From: Lotus japonicus
Taxonomy: Eukaryota; Streptophyta; Magnoliopsida; Fabales; Fabaceae
Assembly: GCF_012489685.1 (NCBI RefSeq)
Contig: NC_080043.1
Location: 42,981,127-43,045,126, forward strand
Direction of reading: 5' to 3'
DNA length: 64,000 bases
The position numbers and the translations under genes were made by a program. Positions 1-11,725 of the stretch are shown in pieces (position 1 is the stretch's first letter; the number at the start of each line of letters is the position of its first letter). The notes below the pieces were generated by a model. That model saw only the letters and a program-made list of their open reading frames with translations, was not told where the DNA came from and did no database searches.

Positions 1-1769
1 CTGAAGCTGTCATTGCTACCACAAAGGGTTATGTGAGTAAAAGAAGAGTCCCTCTGAAGGACTATCATCTCTGGTCAAAGGCTGATGATCCAGAGGCCAT
101 CATGTACTATCTTGATGATCTGAAGAGGCAAGGCTATGAAATTGATGTGGATGAATTCTTCAAAGCTCAGACCCCCCGAATTTTGAGTCTCCTAAGAAGA
201 AGAAGACCAAGAGAAAGCAAGAGGACACCACTGAGACAAAGGATCCCTCTAATGGTGATGATGATGATGATGAACCACCACCTCCGAAGAAGAAGAAGAC
301 CGTCAGAATTGCAACCAGAGTCATTCATCTGGAACTAACTCCGGAGCCTACTAGGGCTGCAATTTCAACCAGAGTCACCAGATCTGCAGCAACTGCTTCA
401 AGTAAGTTTGTTGCTGTTTCAGATGATGATGATTTAAGTTTGATTGATGCAATTCCTACTGAATCCAACCCTGATGCTACCACAGCCATACCTTCTCCTC
501 TTCCTGAACCTACACCAAATGTTCAACCTTCATCCTCTCACATCCCACCACCAAGACCTTCATTCTTTCAACCTTCCATTCAAGAAGAACCCCTCTAGCA
601 AATGCTTCAGAGTTCCAAACCCTCTGAAACACACCTATTATACTTCCATACCCTCCAACGGCCTCTGAAACACAAGCCCTTGAAACACAAACCTCTTAAA
701 AGCCAGACTCTGAACCTCGACCCTCTGAAAAGTCTGACTCTGAGCCAACACCCTCTAATCACTCTCATCAAGAACACTCTGATAGAGAACATCTCTCTCC
801 TGCTCCTTCTATCTCTTTTCCTACCAAAGTTTCTTTTTCCTCACCTTCAAATAAATCTGAGGCTACTAGGCAATTCTTTCAAATTGCTAGTCAAAGGATC
901 TCTGAAATTCCTGAATATTACCTGAACGTTCCTAGCCCAAGGCAATATCTTGGACCCAGACCAGAACCTCTGGTTGCTCCTGATTTTCCTATCAGAGCGG
1001 TCCCTCTGACTTCAGTGTCACCACCTCGTCCTCTTTCTCCTCCGCCTGAGCAAGAAAAATCTGTCTCAAACCACTCTTCAATCAAATCTCCAAATCCTGA
1101 GATTGAAACTGCTAATCCAAACCCTGAGACCAATGTCTCTGCAGCTCAGACTCTGGATATTGGCTCTCCTCATGGTGCCTCTGAAGCTGCTAGTAGTAAT
1201 CACCCTCACTCACCTGAAACCAATCTCTCAATCATTCCCTATACCTATCTAGGACCAAACACCCTACTTGATTGCATCAACCTATTTAATCAAGAAGCAT
1301 CTATCAAGATTCGCAATGTGCATGGTCGCACTGATCTCAGTGAGAATCAAGTCATGGTTGCTGAAGACTGGGATCGTCTAAGCACTTGGATACATGACCA
1401 AGTTGAAGCAATGATGGGTTTTCTTACTACTGAGAAGGGTAAAAGAGTTGAAGCTGCTGGGAAGTGCTTCAGAAGAAGAGAAGCACTAGCTGAATTGAAG
1501 TTAAGAGACCAACTCTTGGCCCCAATTGAAGAAGCTAAGAAGAAGAAAGAGCAAGAAGAAGAAGCAGCAAGGTTGGAAGCTGCCAGGTTGGAAGCTCTGG
1601 AACAAGCTGCTAGACTACAGGCTGAAGCTGATGCTCTTAGAAATCAAGCGCTTGTGATTATTCCAAATCCTGATATTGCCTCAACCTCAGCTCAAGTTCC
1701 TCACTCTGAACAAGGCTTTGCTATTCCATCCTCTGATCAAGCCACTTCGTCTACTTCTAATCAGCCAAG
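1..1769 (+). pseudogene. env-like third ORF of Sirevirus, 5' part (broken)
   Basis: The frame is open from base 3, continues past a 2-nt shift near 190 into another frame (Lys-rich and Asp-rich tracts, then Pro/Ser/Thr-rich), meets a TAG at 596-598, moves to a third frame with a TAA at 697-699, and is then open from 700 to the insertion point at 1769. The last part has a Pro-rich stretch followed by a highly charged helical segment (about 1500-1660, runs of K, E and A), a likely coiled coil. This order matches the env-like ORF that follows pol in SIRE-type elements. At least one frameshift region and two stops make it non-functional. Function in entry was never established for these plant ORFs. 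Confidence 0.7.
1765..1769. repeat. Target-site duplication, left copy (CCAAG)
   Basis: CCAAG lies directly before the TGTAAC terminus of the inserted LTR element. An identical CCAAG lies directly after its other end. Five base pairs is the usual duplication length for Ty3/gypsy integrases. Confidence 0.93.
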
Positions 1770-2353
1770 TGTAACACCCCGATTTCGGTGGCGTCACTTT
1801 AGTAACCAAAAGAAACTTAATGCGGAAAAACGTGAATATATATTTTTTTTGATAATATAAACAAGACTAAAATAAATAAACGCAAATGCGAAAGGCAACA
1901 GAACTAATATACAATATATATAACATCCCCCGCTGTAAGTAGCGACCTCGTCACGAGTAACCTCCAGTGACGGAAAGTGGAAAAATGTAACGCCCGTAGG
2001 CAAAATGTACAATCCCAAAATGATAGGTCAAGTGTCTACACAAGCCCTCAAAAATAAGAATAAGTCAGAGCTATGACACTAACACCCAACCTTAGTAGAC
2101 TCTAAACACCCATCCCCCATACTTCCATCATTGACTCTCATCTGGTCATGCATGAAGTCCGGGTCCACGTCGAAGGCTCAGTAGTAGTCATTTCGCTCCG
2201 GGTCTTCCCCGAACGACGAAGAATCACGAAAGAATCCACCGACGACATCTGACAAAAAGGGCATACATAGCCCCCCAAACACAGGTAGCACGTGCAAGGG
2301 TCAACTTACGGAATACAGTATGGAGAATACAAGACATCAGGTAAAGTATAAGG

Positions 2354-2354
<1 letters not shown>

Positions 2355-2400
<46 letters not shown>
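2355..2400. repeat. (TA)n microsatellite in LTR
   Basis: About 23 TA units. The corresponding site in the other LTR (around 8382-8397) has only about 8, so this array expanded or contracted after insertion. Confidence 0.95.
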
Positions 2401-2405
<5 letters not shown>

Positions 2406-2861
2406 ATATATACATATAAGTTCTGCATTGTCTACCCTAAGGTTTAAACATAGCATGTTATCAAATCTCTAGTACAATTCAATCATCAAAGCACATAACG
2501 ATATTTATCAACATCTACTCATCAAAACACATAACGATGTTTATCAACATCAACTCCTATAAACACATAACGATGTTCATCAACACTAACTCATCCAAAT
2601 CCCCAACGAATATAATTAGAGTGCATGATATGTCAATGCAACGTCAATCTCGACTATTCCGGAAGAAGTAGGCTGGGCACGATCGAGTCGGTCCTAACAC
2701 TGGCATTGTGTCGACCATAACCCTCGGGTGTCACTTACAACCTTGACATAGCCAGATCAGTCCTAACCCTGCGGGTCGACTTTTCCCTCCGCTATGCCCG
2801 ACAATCAACAGGTCGATCCTAACCTCACGGTCGATCATATCCCCCGTCGATGTCCGAATTA

Positions 2862-2957
2862 TCCGAAGGCATAAACTGTACCCGAAGGCATAAACTGTAC
2901 CTGAAGGCATAAACTGTACCCGAAGGCATAAACTGTACCCGAAGGCATAAACTGTAT
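2862..2957. repeat. 19-bp tandem repeat in 3' LTR
   Basis: About five head-to-tail units of CCCGAAGGCATAAACTGTA with minor variation. The array is GC-richer than its surroundings and lies in the part of the LTR transcribed downstream of the TATA box. Confidence 0.9.
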
Positions 2958-4646
2958 CTCATGATGATGTCCAAATCATCCGACTCATCTCTATCCGATG
3001 GTCAACACTGCTCAACGAGCAAAGAGCATCAACATGCTCGGAAACTACCCGTTTCCCGGCTTATCTCTCAGATAGCCCAACAACACAACTGCTCCCAGAG
3101 CACAAGAGTATCAACATACTCAAAACCTCTCAATATCTCGACACTTGGATCCGACGACACTTCTCGTTTTCCAAAAACTAAGATTTGACTCCTAAGCTTT
3201 CCTTCGAGATTATTATCATTATTAAAAGGTTTACAGGTTGTTTAATGTCTTATGAGTTTTCCTTACCAAATAGTTTCCACTTTATCTTATCGCAAATCTT
3301 ATAAGTTCTCGGGATCTCCTAATCCCAAATGACTCCAGAGAATGTCTCGATCCACTAAAAACACCATAACAAGGCCCGAATCTCATTCGTCCTATCAAAC
3401 TTTCTCAAAACTCTCAAAATAAAATCGGCATGACCTGCCCGCTATTCTCACTACACAGAATCTCAGATTTCATTACAAAAGCATAAATAACTCAGCCCAA
3501 TCAACCAGCATGTCATATATCCACATATTACGCAATAACCACGTAGCACTTAGCATATAAAGCATGCACCACACATCCTAAATTACCCACTTAGCACTTA
3601 GCATGAAATTCAATCTCAAAAGCATTCAGTAGATGAATCATCTACATTGTCAGCCGAAGCCTCAGAAAACATTTTACCAGTCAAACACAAACAAGTGCAT
3701 AAACAATAAATCAAGTCGAATTCATCGACACCTAAATCATTAACTAGCAAGGTAAGTTGCCCTTACCTCTAGTTATTCCAGCGTTCTCCTCAAACGTTCC
3801 TTCACAATGAGCTCCTTGATCTTCAGGAAATTCTTCAAAAGAACCTTTAGAGTAAACCACAGAATTCCATCAAAATCTATCGGAAACTAAGCTATCAATA
3901 CTCACTAAGGTTACACGAAGTAGTACATACTCCGAGGTACGATAATCTAGCGCGAAAGGACAAGTTTTCGAAAAAGGAATTTTTTCCCCTCCCCCCTTAT
4001 AGGGCTCGGCCACTATTGGTAATTGTAGGGTTCGATTTTTCTTCGATCAAACTTGGTTCCTATGCTATCATTAGCTGTAACTAAGGGTATTCTAAACTCG
4101 GAAAAATTATCGGATCAAAAACTGTCGCATGGGTATTTTGGTCACTATTTTTAACTTAGAATTTCAAAACTGAAATCCCAAAAAGCAAATTTGACAAGGA
4201 CGTCACCAACGACGTTTATGACAACTAATCCTACTAGCACTAAGCTAAGGCGATAGTTTTCAGCCTAAAGGTTGAAGCTTTACTCCAAAAATGGGTATTT
4301 AAGGCATAAATTGATTCCGGCGGAATTTCAACGACATAACGGAAAAACTAATCCGACAGAAGTGATCTTGGGCACGTAGGGAAGATGTTTAGAATCAAAA
4401 ATGAAATATTCAGGATAGTTTTGCAAAAACCTCAAAACTGTCAGCTCAGAAAAGTCTAGAGAAAAGCTATGGAAAAAGCGATCAGAGGTAAGGATTAGCG
4501 ACTATACCTCGACACCTTGAAGTAGCAACTGTCGAATCAACGATCAAGCAAGAAATGTAGAAAATCTCTTCTCCTCCTCCCCTATGCAAACTCGCGGCCC
4601 TCTTGGTGGAAATGGGTAAGATTTTGTGATATTTTCTCATTCTTGG

Positions 4647-4656
4647 CTATATATAG
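4647..4656 (-). promoter_or_regulatory. TATA-like box, 3' LTR
   Basis: CTATATATAG. Read on the minus strand it is followed about 30 nt later by a purine-rich leader with GAGGAGGAGAAG, as expected for a U3/R boundary. The motif is nearly palindromic, so orientation comes from the element. Confidence 0.55.
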
Positions 4657-5361
4657 AGGTTGGCAAAACGCGGTAAAATGAAAGTTTCGCGAATCTGATT
4701 TTTCCGGCGTCATTCTCCGTGAATTCTAAGATAGGTTTTGGCGAAAGAATTCCAAAACTAAAATGAGGTCTCCTTGTATTTTTGGCAACTAATGCAAAGT
4801 CGGTGTAAAACTATTTTACCCGATAAGTTGCTTTTTGCATCGAATGTCGGAATAGAAAACTTCCTTCTGAAGAAAGATTGAAATCATCAAGAGAAATGGG
4901 TGTACGCGTGTAGAATCTTCATTTGATGTTCCGAATAGAAAAAGTCCTCATAGTCGGGTGATTCTAGGGTTTTGAAATACCAGGGTTTCAGTTTCGGCAA
5001 ACTTCCGATGATTGGAATCGGACGTTCGTAGATCCTAGAGTTTCGCCTTGAAACGATTGTGATATATGGAAAAAGAGAAGTTCTAACATTTCTCTGAAGA
5101 TTTTTGGAATTAACTTCCATCATGCCTATAAGTGAAAACTAGCTATATACTAGGGTTTCTGACCTAGGTTTAAGCGTTTAACGATCGGTCTATAACTTAA
5201 ATCGACTTCGATACAATCCTTTGACTTTTCCTGAACTTTCTCCTTCATAAATTTATTTCATTTGGTAAACTCTAGTTCAGGTTTCCCTTCACGATACATC
5301 AACCCTAATCGTGAATAGGATTCTATTTAGTTGGCATAAGTTTAAAAACTTGGGCCTTACA

Positions 5362-5379
5362 TTACTACCCTCCAAAAAG
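5362..5379 (-). other. Polypurine tract of gag-only element
   Basis: On the minus strand a TTTTTGGAGGGTAGTAA segment abuts the TGTAAGG start of the 3' LTR, preceded by GAGGACGAAAC (a motif often seen at the 3' end of chromovirus coding regions). Confidence 0.65.
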
Positions 5380-6385
5380 AAAGTTTCGTCCTCGAAACTT
5401 AGGGTTCAGTAAAAGCTCCGGATATTATTCCTTGATCTTCTCCTTAGTCACCAATCAAATTAAAACTCGACTTGAGTCTTAATACCTCGTACAGGACAAG
5501 ACTGACTCCCTTAATCATAACTTCATCAACCACTCATAAGCTAATCACCCTCTTACTATCTAACAATCCATTATTGTCGTCTTCGTCATCAAAACCTTCC
5601 TCACTCAAATCAATTTAGGCTTACTGAAATCCCTAACACTTCGCATAAATCGAGGTTTATCCTCTAAAAGATCCAATCATAACTATACCTCAAGTATTCA
5701 TCTTGATACGAACACTTCCCTTTCTGTAATTTGATCATCCTCCAATCATCCCAATACTTAGTCTCTCGATCAAAACTTGACAAGACTTCATGTCTCACGC
5801 GTTCGTGATCAAATCGATTGATCTAAAATCTAAGCCTTCACTAAGTTTGGACCTCTAATATCCTTTAATTCTTCAATACTTCTTAAATGAATATCCATTT
5901 CTTAAAACTATAACTCCTTCGCAAGAAAACTAATACTTAACGCGAACTTTTACTTCCAAACTCGACTAATCTTCGATCCAGTTCAAATTCATCTTACACA
6001 TCCTTCTATCAAAGTCCATCGCCAGTTGTGATTCCGAATATCACCCCCTCAATATTAAGTTGATCAGGCCTAATACATCGAAGGTGGAAATCTAGAAAAA
6101 CCTACTGGAACAGTCAATGAGTTCCTATCATCCAATAGTCACAAATATCCTGACATCACATCCTCAACGATTCCGCTACGGAACTACACGCCCTCGACAT
6201 CATACGTATACTATCCATAAGAAATCTCTATGAGATTCATTCTTCAGCTTCTAGCTTCCTTTTAAACGCATCGGTAGAAGACTACTTTCTAGGCTTAGCG
6301 TGTCATTCTAAACCTCGTATAACTTCTATAGCTAAAATACGAGCTACGGTCAAATAAGGTATCAATAGGCGTAATAACTATAAGG
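5380..6385. other. Unassigned internal DNA of gag-only element
   Basis: About 1 kb between gag and the polypurine tract, where an autonomous element would have pol. It has no long open frame on either strand and no motif I recognise as protease, RT, RNase H or integrase. It is AT-rich with stops in all frames. Confidence 0.7.
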
Positions 6386-7579
6386 TCAAAGCTTAGACAG
6401 TATAAGTAAGTTAGGTGTGTTTGCACACGCTACGAGAGTAATGGAATATATTATACTGAAATGAGAAAGAATATTTAGAAGGTTACCGTCGTTCTTGCGC
6501 TCTCCTCTGGCTAACTTCTTCGATCCTCCTCCGTCCATGATATAAACTCTTCCCCTAGTAGTGAGGCGCTTTCCCCTTGCAGTGTTAACAGATGGCTCCC
6601 TCTTGGGCGCCTTACAATCCACAGCTAGATGTCCCACTCGGTTGCAATTAAAGCATCTTGGTCCAGTCGCTGGGCACTTGTCAGCAAAATGTCCAGTCTT
6701 CCCACACCGGAAACATGTCACATCCGTGTTGCCGACTTGATTCCCTGCACCTCCAGTAGCAAGGGTCATCGGTTTGTACTGTCCTAGGGTATAACCTTCC
6801 CCCATAGGGCGCTGATAAGGCTTCTTCATCTGAAACCTTCCTTTTCCAAGATTGTCTTGGGAGCTCGACCTCATCGGTCCCCCAGTTCCTGCTCTATTCA
6901 TCCTTCTATTTTTCATCAGCTCCACCTCTGTGGCCTTCTCCACCAAAGCTTGAAATCGTATAATCCCCAACGGCCTCACTGAATCTTCAATGTCTGCTCT
7001 CAGTCCATTCAGAAACCGCTTACACATGTAGCGTTCATCAACATGGTTGTTGAAAAACTGGAAGTGCTTAGCCAATGATTCCAGCTTGGAAGCATACTCA
7101 GGTACGGTCATGCTCCCTTGACAAAGGGTCAGAAATTGTGCCTCTCGCTCGTCTCGAGCGCTAGTTGGAAAGTACTTCTCTAGAAATGCAGCACGGAAAG
7201 AGTTCCAATTCACCTCTTCGTGGTTAGCTCCCATAATTCCTCTGGTACCCTTCCACCAGTACTCAGCATCGCCCAGCAGCAGATAAGTTGCCAGGCCCAC
7301 CTTAGCCCCTTCAGCAGTCTGCAATACTTCGAAAATCTTCTCAATTTCTTGGATCTACAGATCCGCATTGTCCGGGTCAGTCCCACCCGTGAACTTGGGT
7401 GGATCCTACCTTCTGAAATCATTCAGTCCCCTGTTCTGGTCCAGGGCTACTTCTCTCTGAAGCCGGTGTAGCTCACGTGTATCCTCAGTAGCACGCCTAT
7501 GTGCATTGTCATTCATCTGTACAGTCATTGCTTGGACCAAAGTGGCCACCATCTTAGCAAAGTGGTTAGAGTTCACCAT
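6386..7579 (-). pseudogene. gag-like pseudogene with two CCHC zinc knuckles
   Basis: Translation on the minus strand starts at ATG 7577-7579 and shows a typical plant Ty3/gypsy gag: a capsid-like core containing AEYWWKG and LEKYFP, then a basic region, then two knuckles, CFRCGKTGHFADKC and CFNCNRVGHLAVDC. Two in-frame stops lie in the N-terminal part: one after a DFRR motif (about 7410) and one after DNADL (about 7355). From about 7324 the frame is open for 312 codons. After the knuckles the sequence ends with a Thr/Arg stretch like that at the gag/protease junction of Tekay-type elements, then runs into unrelated residues from about 6480. That point has a GACG|GTAACC that could be a splice donor. 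No pol follows. Confidence 0.8.
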
Positions 7580-7776
7580 GTTCTGTTAAGTTAAGCAAAC
7601 AGTCAGTACTCATCATAAGATAGCATCTAGCATGACTATACAATATGATTAAGCAACAACTCCAATCAATTCTATGCGAAAAATCGCTTGCAGACAATCA
7701 ATTTTTTACTCTTTGCAGAGTCACACAACCTAGCACAGAAGACCTATTCCCCAACAACTCCCGAAAGACTCGACAA

Positions 7777-7788
7777 GCTCTGATACCA
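7777..7788 (-). other. Primer-binding site, initiator tRNA-Met type
   Basis: Minus strand TGGTATCAGAGC, 3 nt inside the 5' LTR, complementary to the 3' end of plant initiator tRNA-Met. It fixes the element's orientation as minus. Confidence 0.9.
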
Positions 7789-8857
7789 CAATGTAACATC
7801 CCGATTTCGGTGGCGTCACTTTAGTAACCAAAAGAAACTTATTGCGGAAAAACGTGAATATATTTTTTTTTTGATAATATAAACAAGACTAAAATAAATA
7901 AACGCAAATGCGAAAGGCAACAGAACTAATATACAATATATATAACATCCCCCGCTGTAAGTAGCGACCTCGTCACGAGTAACCTCCAGTGACGGAAAGT
8001 GGAAAAATGTAACGCCCGTAGGCAAAATGTACAATCCCAAAATGATAGGTCAAGTGTCAGCAACACAAGCCCTCAAAAATAAGAATAAGTCAGAGCTATG
8101 ACACTAACACCCAACCTAAGTAGACTCTAAACACCCATCCCCCATACTTCCATCATTGACTCTCATCTGGTCATGCATGAAGTCCGGGTCCACGTCGAAG
8201 GCTCAGTAGTAGTCATTTCGCTCCGGGTCTTCCCCGAACGACGAAGAATCACGAAAGAATCCACCGACGACATCTGACAAAAAGGGCATACATAGCCCCC
8301 CAAACACAGGTAGCACGTGCAAGGGTCAACTTACGGAATACAGTATGGAGAATACAAGACATCAGGTAAAGTATAAGGGGTATATATATATATATATGTT
8401 GTATATATACATATAAGTTCTGCATTGTCTACCCTAAGGTTTAAACATAGCATGTTATCAAATCTCTAGTACAATTCAATCATCAAAGCACATAACGATA
8501 TTTATCAACATCTACTCATCAAAACACATAACGATATTTATCAACATCAATCCTATAAACACATAACGATGTTCATCAACATCAACTCATCCAAATCCCC
8601 AACGAATATAATTAGAGTGCATGATATGTCAATGCAACGTCAATCTCGACTATTCCGGAAGAAGTAGGTTGGGCACGATCGAGTCGGTCCTAACACTGGC
8701 ATTGTGTCGACCATAACCCTCGGGTGTCACTTACAACCTTGACATAGCCAGATCAGTCCTAACCCTGCGGGTCGACTTTTCCCTCCGCTATGCCCGACAA
8801 TCAACAGGTCGATCCTAACCTCACGGTCGATCATATCCCCCGTCGATGTCCGAATTA

Positions 8858-9000
8858 CCCGATGGCATAAACTGTACCCGAAGGCATAAACTGTACCCGA
8901 AGGCATAAACTGTACCCGAAGGCATAAACTGGCATAAACTGTACCCGAAGGCATAAACTGTACCCGAAGGCATAAACTGTACCCGAAGGCATAAATTGTA
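8858..9000. repeat. 19-bp tandem repeat in 5' LTR
   Basis: About seven units of the same 19-bp repeat as at 2862-2957, one of them shortened to GGCATAAACT. Copy number differs between the two LTRs. Confidence 0.9.
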
Positions 9001-10690
9001 TCTCATGATGATCTCCAAATCATCCGACTCATCTCTATCCGATGGTCAACACTGCTCAACGAGCAAAGAGCATCAACATGCTCGGAAACTACCCGTTTCC
9101 CGGCTTATCTCTCAGATAGCCCAACAACACAACTGCTCCCAGAGCACAAGAGTATCAACATACTCAAAACCTCTCAATATCTCGACACTTGGATCCGACG
9201 ACACCTCTCGTTTTCCAAAAACTAAGATTTGACTCCTAAGCTTTCCTTCGAGATTATTATCATTATTAAAAGGTTTACAGGTTGTTTAATGTCTTATGAG
9301 TTTTCCTTACCAAATAGTTTCCACTTTATCTTATCGCAAATCTTATAAGTTCTCGGGATCTCCTAATCCCAAATGACTCCAGAGAATGTCTCGATCCACT
9401 AAAAACACCATAACAAGGCCCGAATCTCATTCGTCCTATCAAACTTTCTCAAAACTCTCAAAATAAAATCGGCATGACCTGCCCGCTATTCTCACTACAC
9501 AGAATCTCAGATTTCATTACAAAAGCATAAATAACTCAGCCCAATCAACCAGCATGTCATATATCCACATATTACGTAATAACCACGTAGCACTTAGCAT
9601 ATAAAGCATGCACCACACATCCTAAATTACCCACTTAGCACTTAGCATGAAATTCAATCTCAAAAGCATTCAGTAGATGAATCATCTACATTGTCAGCCG
9701 AAGCCTCAGAAAACATTTTACCAGTCAAACACAAACAAGTGCATAAACAATAAATCAAGTCGAATTCATCGACACCTAAATCATTAACTAGCAAGGTAAG
9801 TTGCCCTTACCTCTAGTTATTCCAGCGTTCTCCTCAAACGTTCCTTCACAATGAGCTCCTTGATCTTCAGGAAATTCTTCAAAAGAACCTTTAGAGTAAA
9901 CCACAGAATTCCATCAAAATCTATCGGAAACTAAGCTATCAATACTCACTAAGGTTACACGAAGTAGTACATACTCCGAGGTACGATAATCTAGCGCGAA
10001 AGGACAAGTTTTCGAAAAAGGAATTTTTTCCCCTCCCCCCTTATAGGGCTCGGCCACTATTGGTAATTGTAGGGTTCGATTTTTCTTCGATCAAACTTGG
10101 TTCCTATGCTATCATTAGCTGTAACTAAGGGTATTCTAAACTCGGAAAAATTATCGGATCAAAAACTGTCGCATGGGTATTTTGGTCACTATTTTTAACT
10201 TAGAATTTCAAAACTGAAATCCCAAAAAGCAAATTTGACAAGGACGTCACCAACGACGTTTATGACAACTAATCCTACTAGCACTAAGCTAAGGCGATAG
10301 TTTTCAGCCTAAAGGTTGAAGCTTTACTCCAAAAATGGGTATTTAAGGCATAAATTGATTCCGGCGGAATTTCAACGACATAACGGAAAAACTAATCCGA
10401 CAGAAGTGATCTTGGGCACGTAGGGAAGATGTTTAGAATCAAAAATGAAATATTCAGGATAGTTTTGCAAAAACCTCAAAACTGTCAGCTCAGAAAAGTC
10501 TAGAGAAAAGCTATGGAAAAAGCGATCAGAGGTAAGGATTAGCGACTATACCTCGACACCTTGAAGTAGCAACTGTCGAATCAACGATCAAGCAAGAAAT
10601 GTAGAAAATCTCTTCTCCTCCTCCCCTATGCAAACTCGCGGCCCTCTTGGTGGAAATGGGTAAGATTTTGTGATATTTTCTCATTCTTGG

Positions 10691-10700
10691 CTATATATAG
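10691..10700 (-). promoter_or_regulatory. TATA-like box, 5' LTR (candidate element promoter)
   Basis: Identical CTATATATAG in the 5' LTR, about 705 bp from the LTR's 5' end at 11405. This would give a U3 of about 0.7 kb and an unusually long R-U5 of about 2.9 kb. Confidence 0.55.
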
Positions 10701-11405
10701 AGGTTGGCAAAACGCGGTAAAATGAAAGTTTCGCGAATCTGATTTTTCCGGCGTCATTCTCCGTGAATTCTAAGATAGGTTTTGGCGAAAGAATTCCAAA
10801 ACTAAAATGAGGTCTCCTTGTATTTTTGGCAACTAATGCAAAGTCGGTGTAAAACTATTTTACCCGATAAGTTGCTTTTTGCATCGAATGTCGGAATAGA
10901 AAACTTCCTTCTGAAGAAAGATTGAAATCATCAAGAGAAATGGGTGTACGCGTGTAGAATCTTCATTTGATGTTCCGAATAGAAAAAGTCCTCATAGTCG
11001 GGTGATTCTAGGGTTTTGAAATACCAGGGTTTCAGTTTCGGCAAACTTCCGATGATTGGAATCGGACGTTCGTAGATCCTAGAGTTTCGCCTTGAAACGA
11101 TTGTGATATATGGAAAAAGAGAAGTTCTAACATTTCTCTGAAGATTTTTGGAATTAACTTCCATCATGCCTATAAGTGAAAACTAGCTATATACTAGGGT
11201 TTCTGACCTAGGTTTAAGCGTTTAACGATCGGTCTATAACTTAAATCGACTTCGATACAATCCTTTGACTTTTCCTGAACTTTCTCCTTCATAAATTTAT
11301 TTCATTTGGTAAACTCTAGTTCAGGTTTCCCTTCACGATACATCAACCCTAATCGTGAATAGGATTCTATTTAGTTGGCATAAGTTTAAAAACTTGGGCC
11401 TTACA

Positions 11406-11410
11406 CCAAG
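11406..11410. repeat. Target-site duplication, right copy (CCAAG)
   Basis: Second copy of CCAAG, following the TTACA end of the right LTR. It pairs with 1765-1769 and defines the exact insertion. Confidence 0.93.
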
Positions 11411-11519
11411 ACTGTCCAGACTTGATAATATTGAACGACGTCTTGAATCTCAAGAAGCTCTGGTCAAGGGTATGGCAGAATCGCTTGCTGAGCTTCTCCG
11501 CAGGATACCCAAGCCTTAG
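11411..11519 (+). pseudogene. env-like third ORF of Sirevirus, 3' end
   Basis: Immediately beyond the right-hand copy of the CCAAG duplication, the reading frame interrupted at 1769 resumes in phase for about 36 codons and ends at a TAG at 11517-11519. The tail is rich in Leu, Arg and Glu and prolongs the predicted coiled coil. In-phase resumption after removing the inserted element plus one duplicate copy shows that this ORF was continuous when the insertion happened. Confidence 0.75.
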
Positions 11520-11725
11520 TTTAGGAACTCTCCTCGTGTTTAATTTTCTTTACTCTGATTTTACTATCTTAGTAATTTATCTTTCTTTATTTGTGCTTAT
11601 TTTATGACATTTTTCATTTTGTGTTATATGCTTACCTGTTCTATCTATGATATTTGCTTTCTAACAACAACATATAACTGAAAATCTTTTTATTCAAATT
11701 CAAACAAGCGTAAGCATTACATCAT
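11520..11725. other. Sirevirus 3' internal region, no gene seen
   Basis: AT-rich stretch between the end of the env-like ORF (+) and the end of the antisense ORF (-). The two converge here, so it may serve as their shared 3' UTR or terminator region (inference). Confidence 0.5.

Larger units (their letters stand above)
1770..5361 (-). repeat. 3' LTR of gag-only gypsy element (3592 bp)
   Basis: On the minus strand the LTR begins TGTAAGGCCC at 5361 and ends GGTGTTACA at 1770. It is nearly identical to 7792-11405 over its whole length. The main differences are a longer (TA)n run at 2355-2400 and fewer copies of a 19-bp tandem repeat at 2862-2957. Short ORFs inside it occur in both LTR copies and look like chance frames. 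Confidence 0.93.
1770..11405 (-). mobile_element. Gag-only (TR-GAG-like) Ty3/gypsy element, nested
   Basis: A complete non-autonomous LTR retrotransposon of 9636 bp on the minus strand: 5' LTR 7792-11405, primer-binding site 7777-7788, a gag-like pseudogene at 6386-7579, about 1 kb of unassigned DNA, a polypurine tract beside 5361, and 3' LTR 1770-5361. Protease, reverse transcriptase, RNase H and integrase are absent from the 2.4-kb internal region. The gag family, the ARG.RV.xM-type end after the zinc knuckles, the initiator-Met PBS and the GAGGACGAAAC motif before the 3' LTR suggest a Tekay/Del-like chromovirus ancestor (inference). The very similar LTRs indicate a fairly recent insertion, which needed pol from another element. 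Confidence 0.87.
7792..11405 (-). repeat. 5' LTR of gag-only gypsy element (3614 bp)
   Basis: This is the promoter-bearing LTR for the minus-strand element, since the PBS at 7777-7788 lies just inside it. Compared with the left LTR it has a short (TA)n run and about two more 19-bp repeat units (8858-9000). At 3.6 kb it is long relative to the 2.4-kb internal region. Confidence 0.93.

Noticed and set aside
1794..2018. 74-codon minus-strand ORF, repeated at 7816-8040
   Set aside because: Also an LTR-internal chance frame duplicated with the LTR.
4887..5123. 78-codon minus-strand ORF, repeated exactly at 10931-11167
   Set aside because: It lies inside the paired LTRs, so repetition is due to LTR identity. 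There is no domain and no sign of coding.
8858..9000. Evenly repeated short units considered as a CRISPR array
   Set aside because: Units are directly adjacent without unique spacers, in a plant LTR. It is an ordinary tandem repeat.
8727..9018. Repetitive minus-strand ORFs with a repeated Met-Pro-Ser-Gly-Thr-Val-Tyr motif
   Set aside because: Product of translating the 19-bp tandem repeat; no protein is implied.
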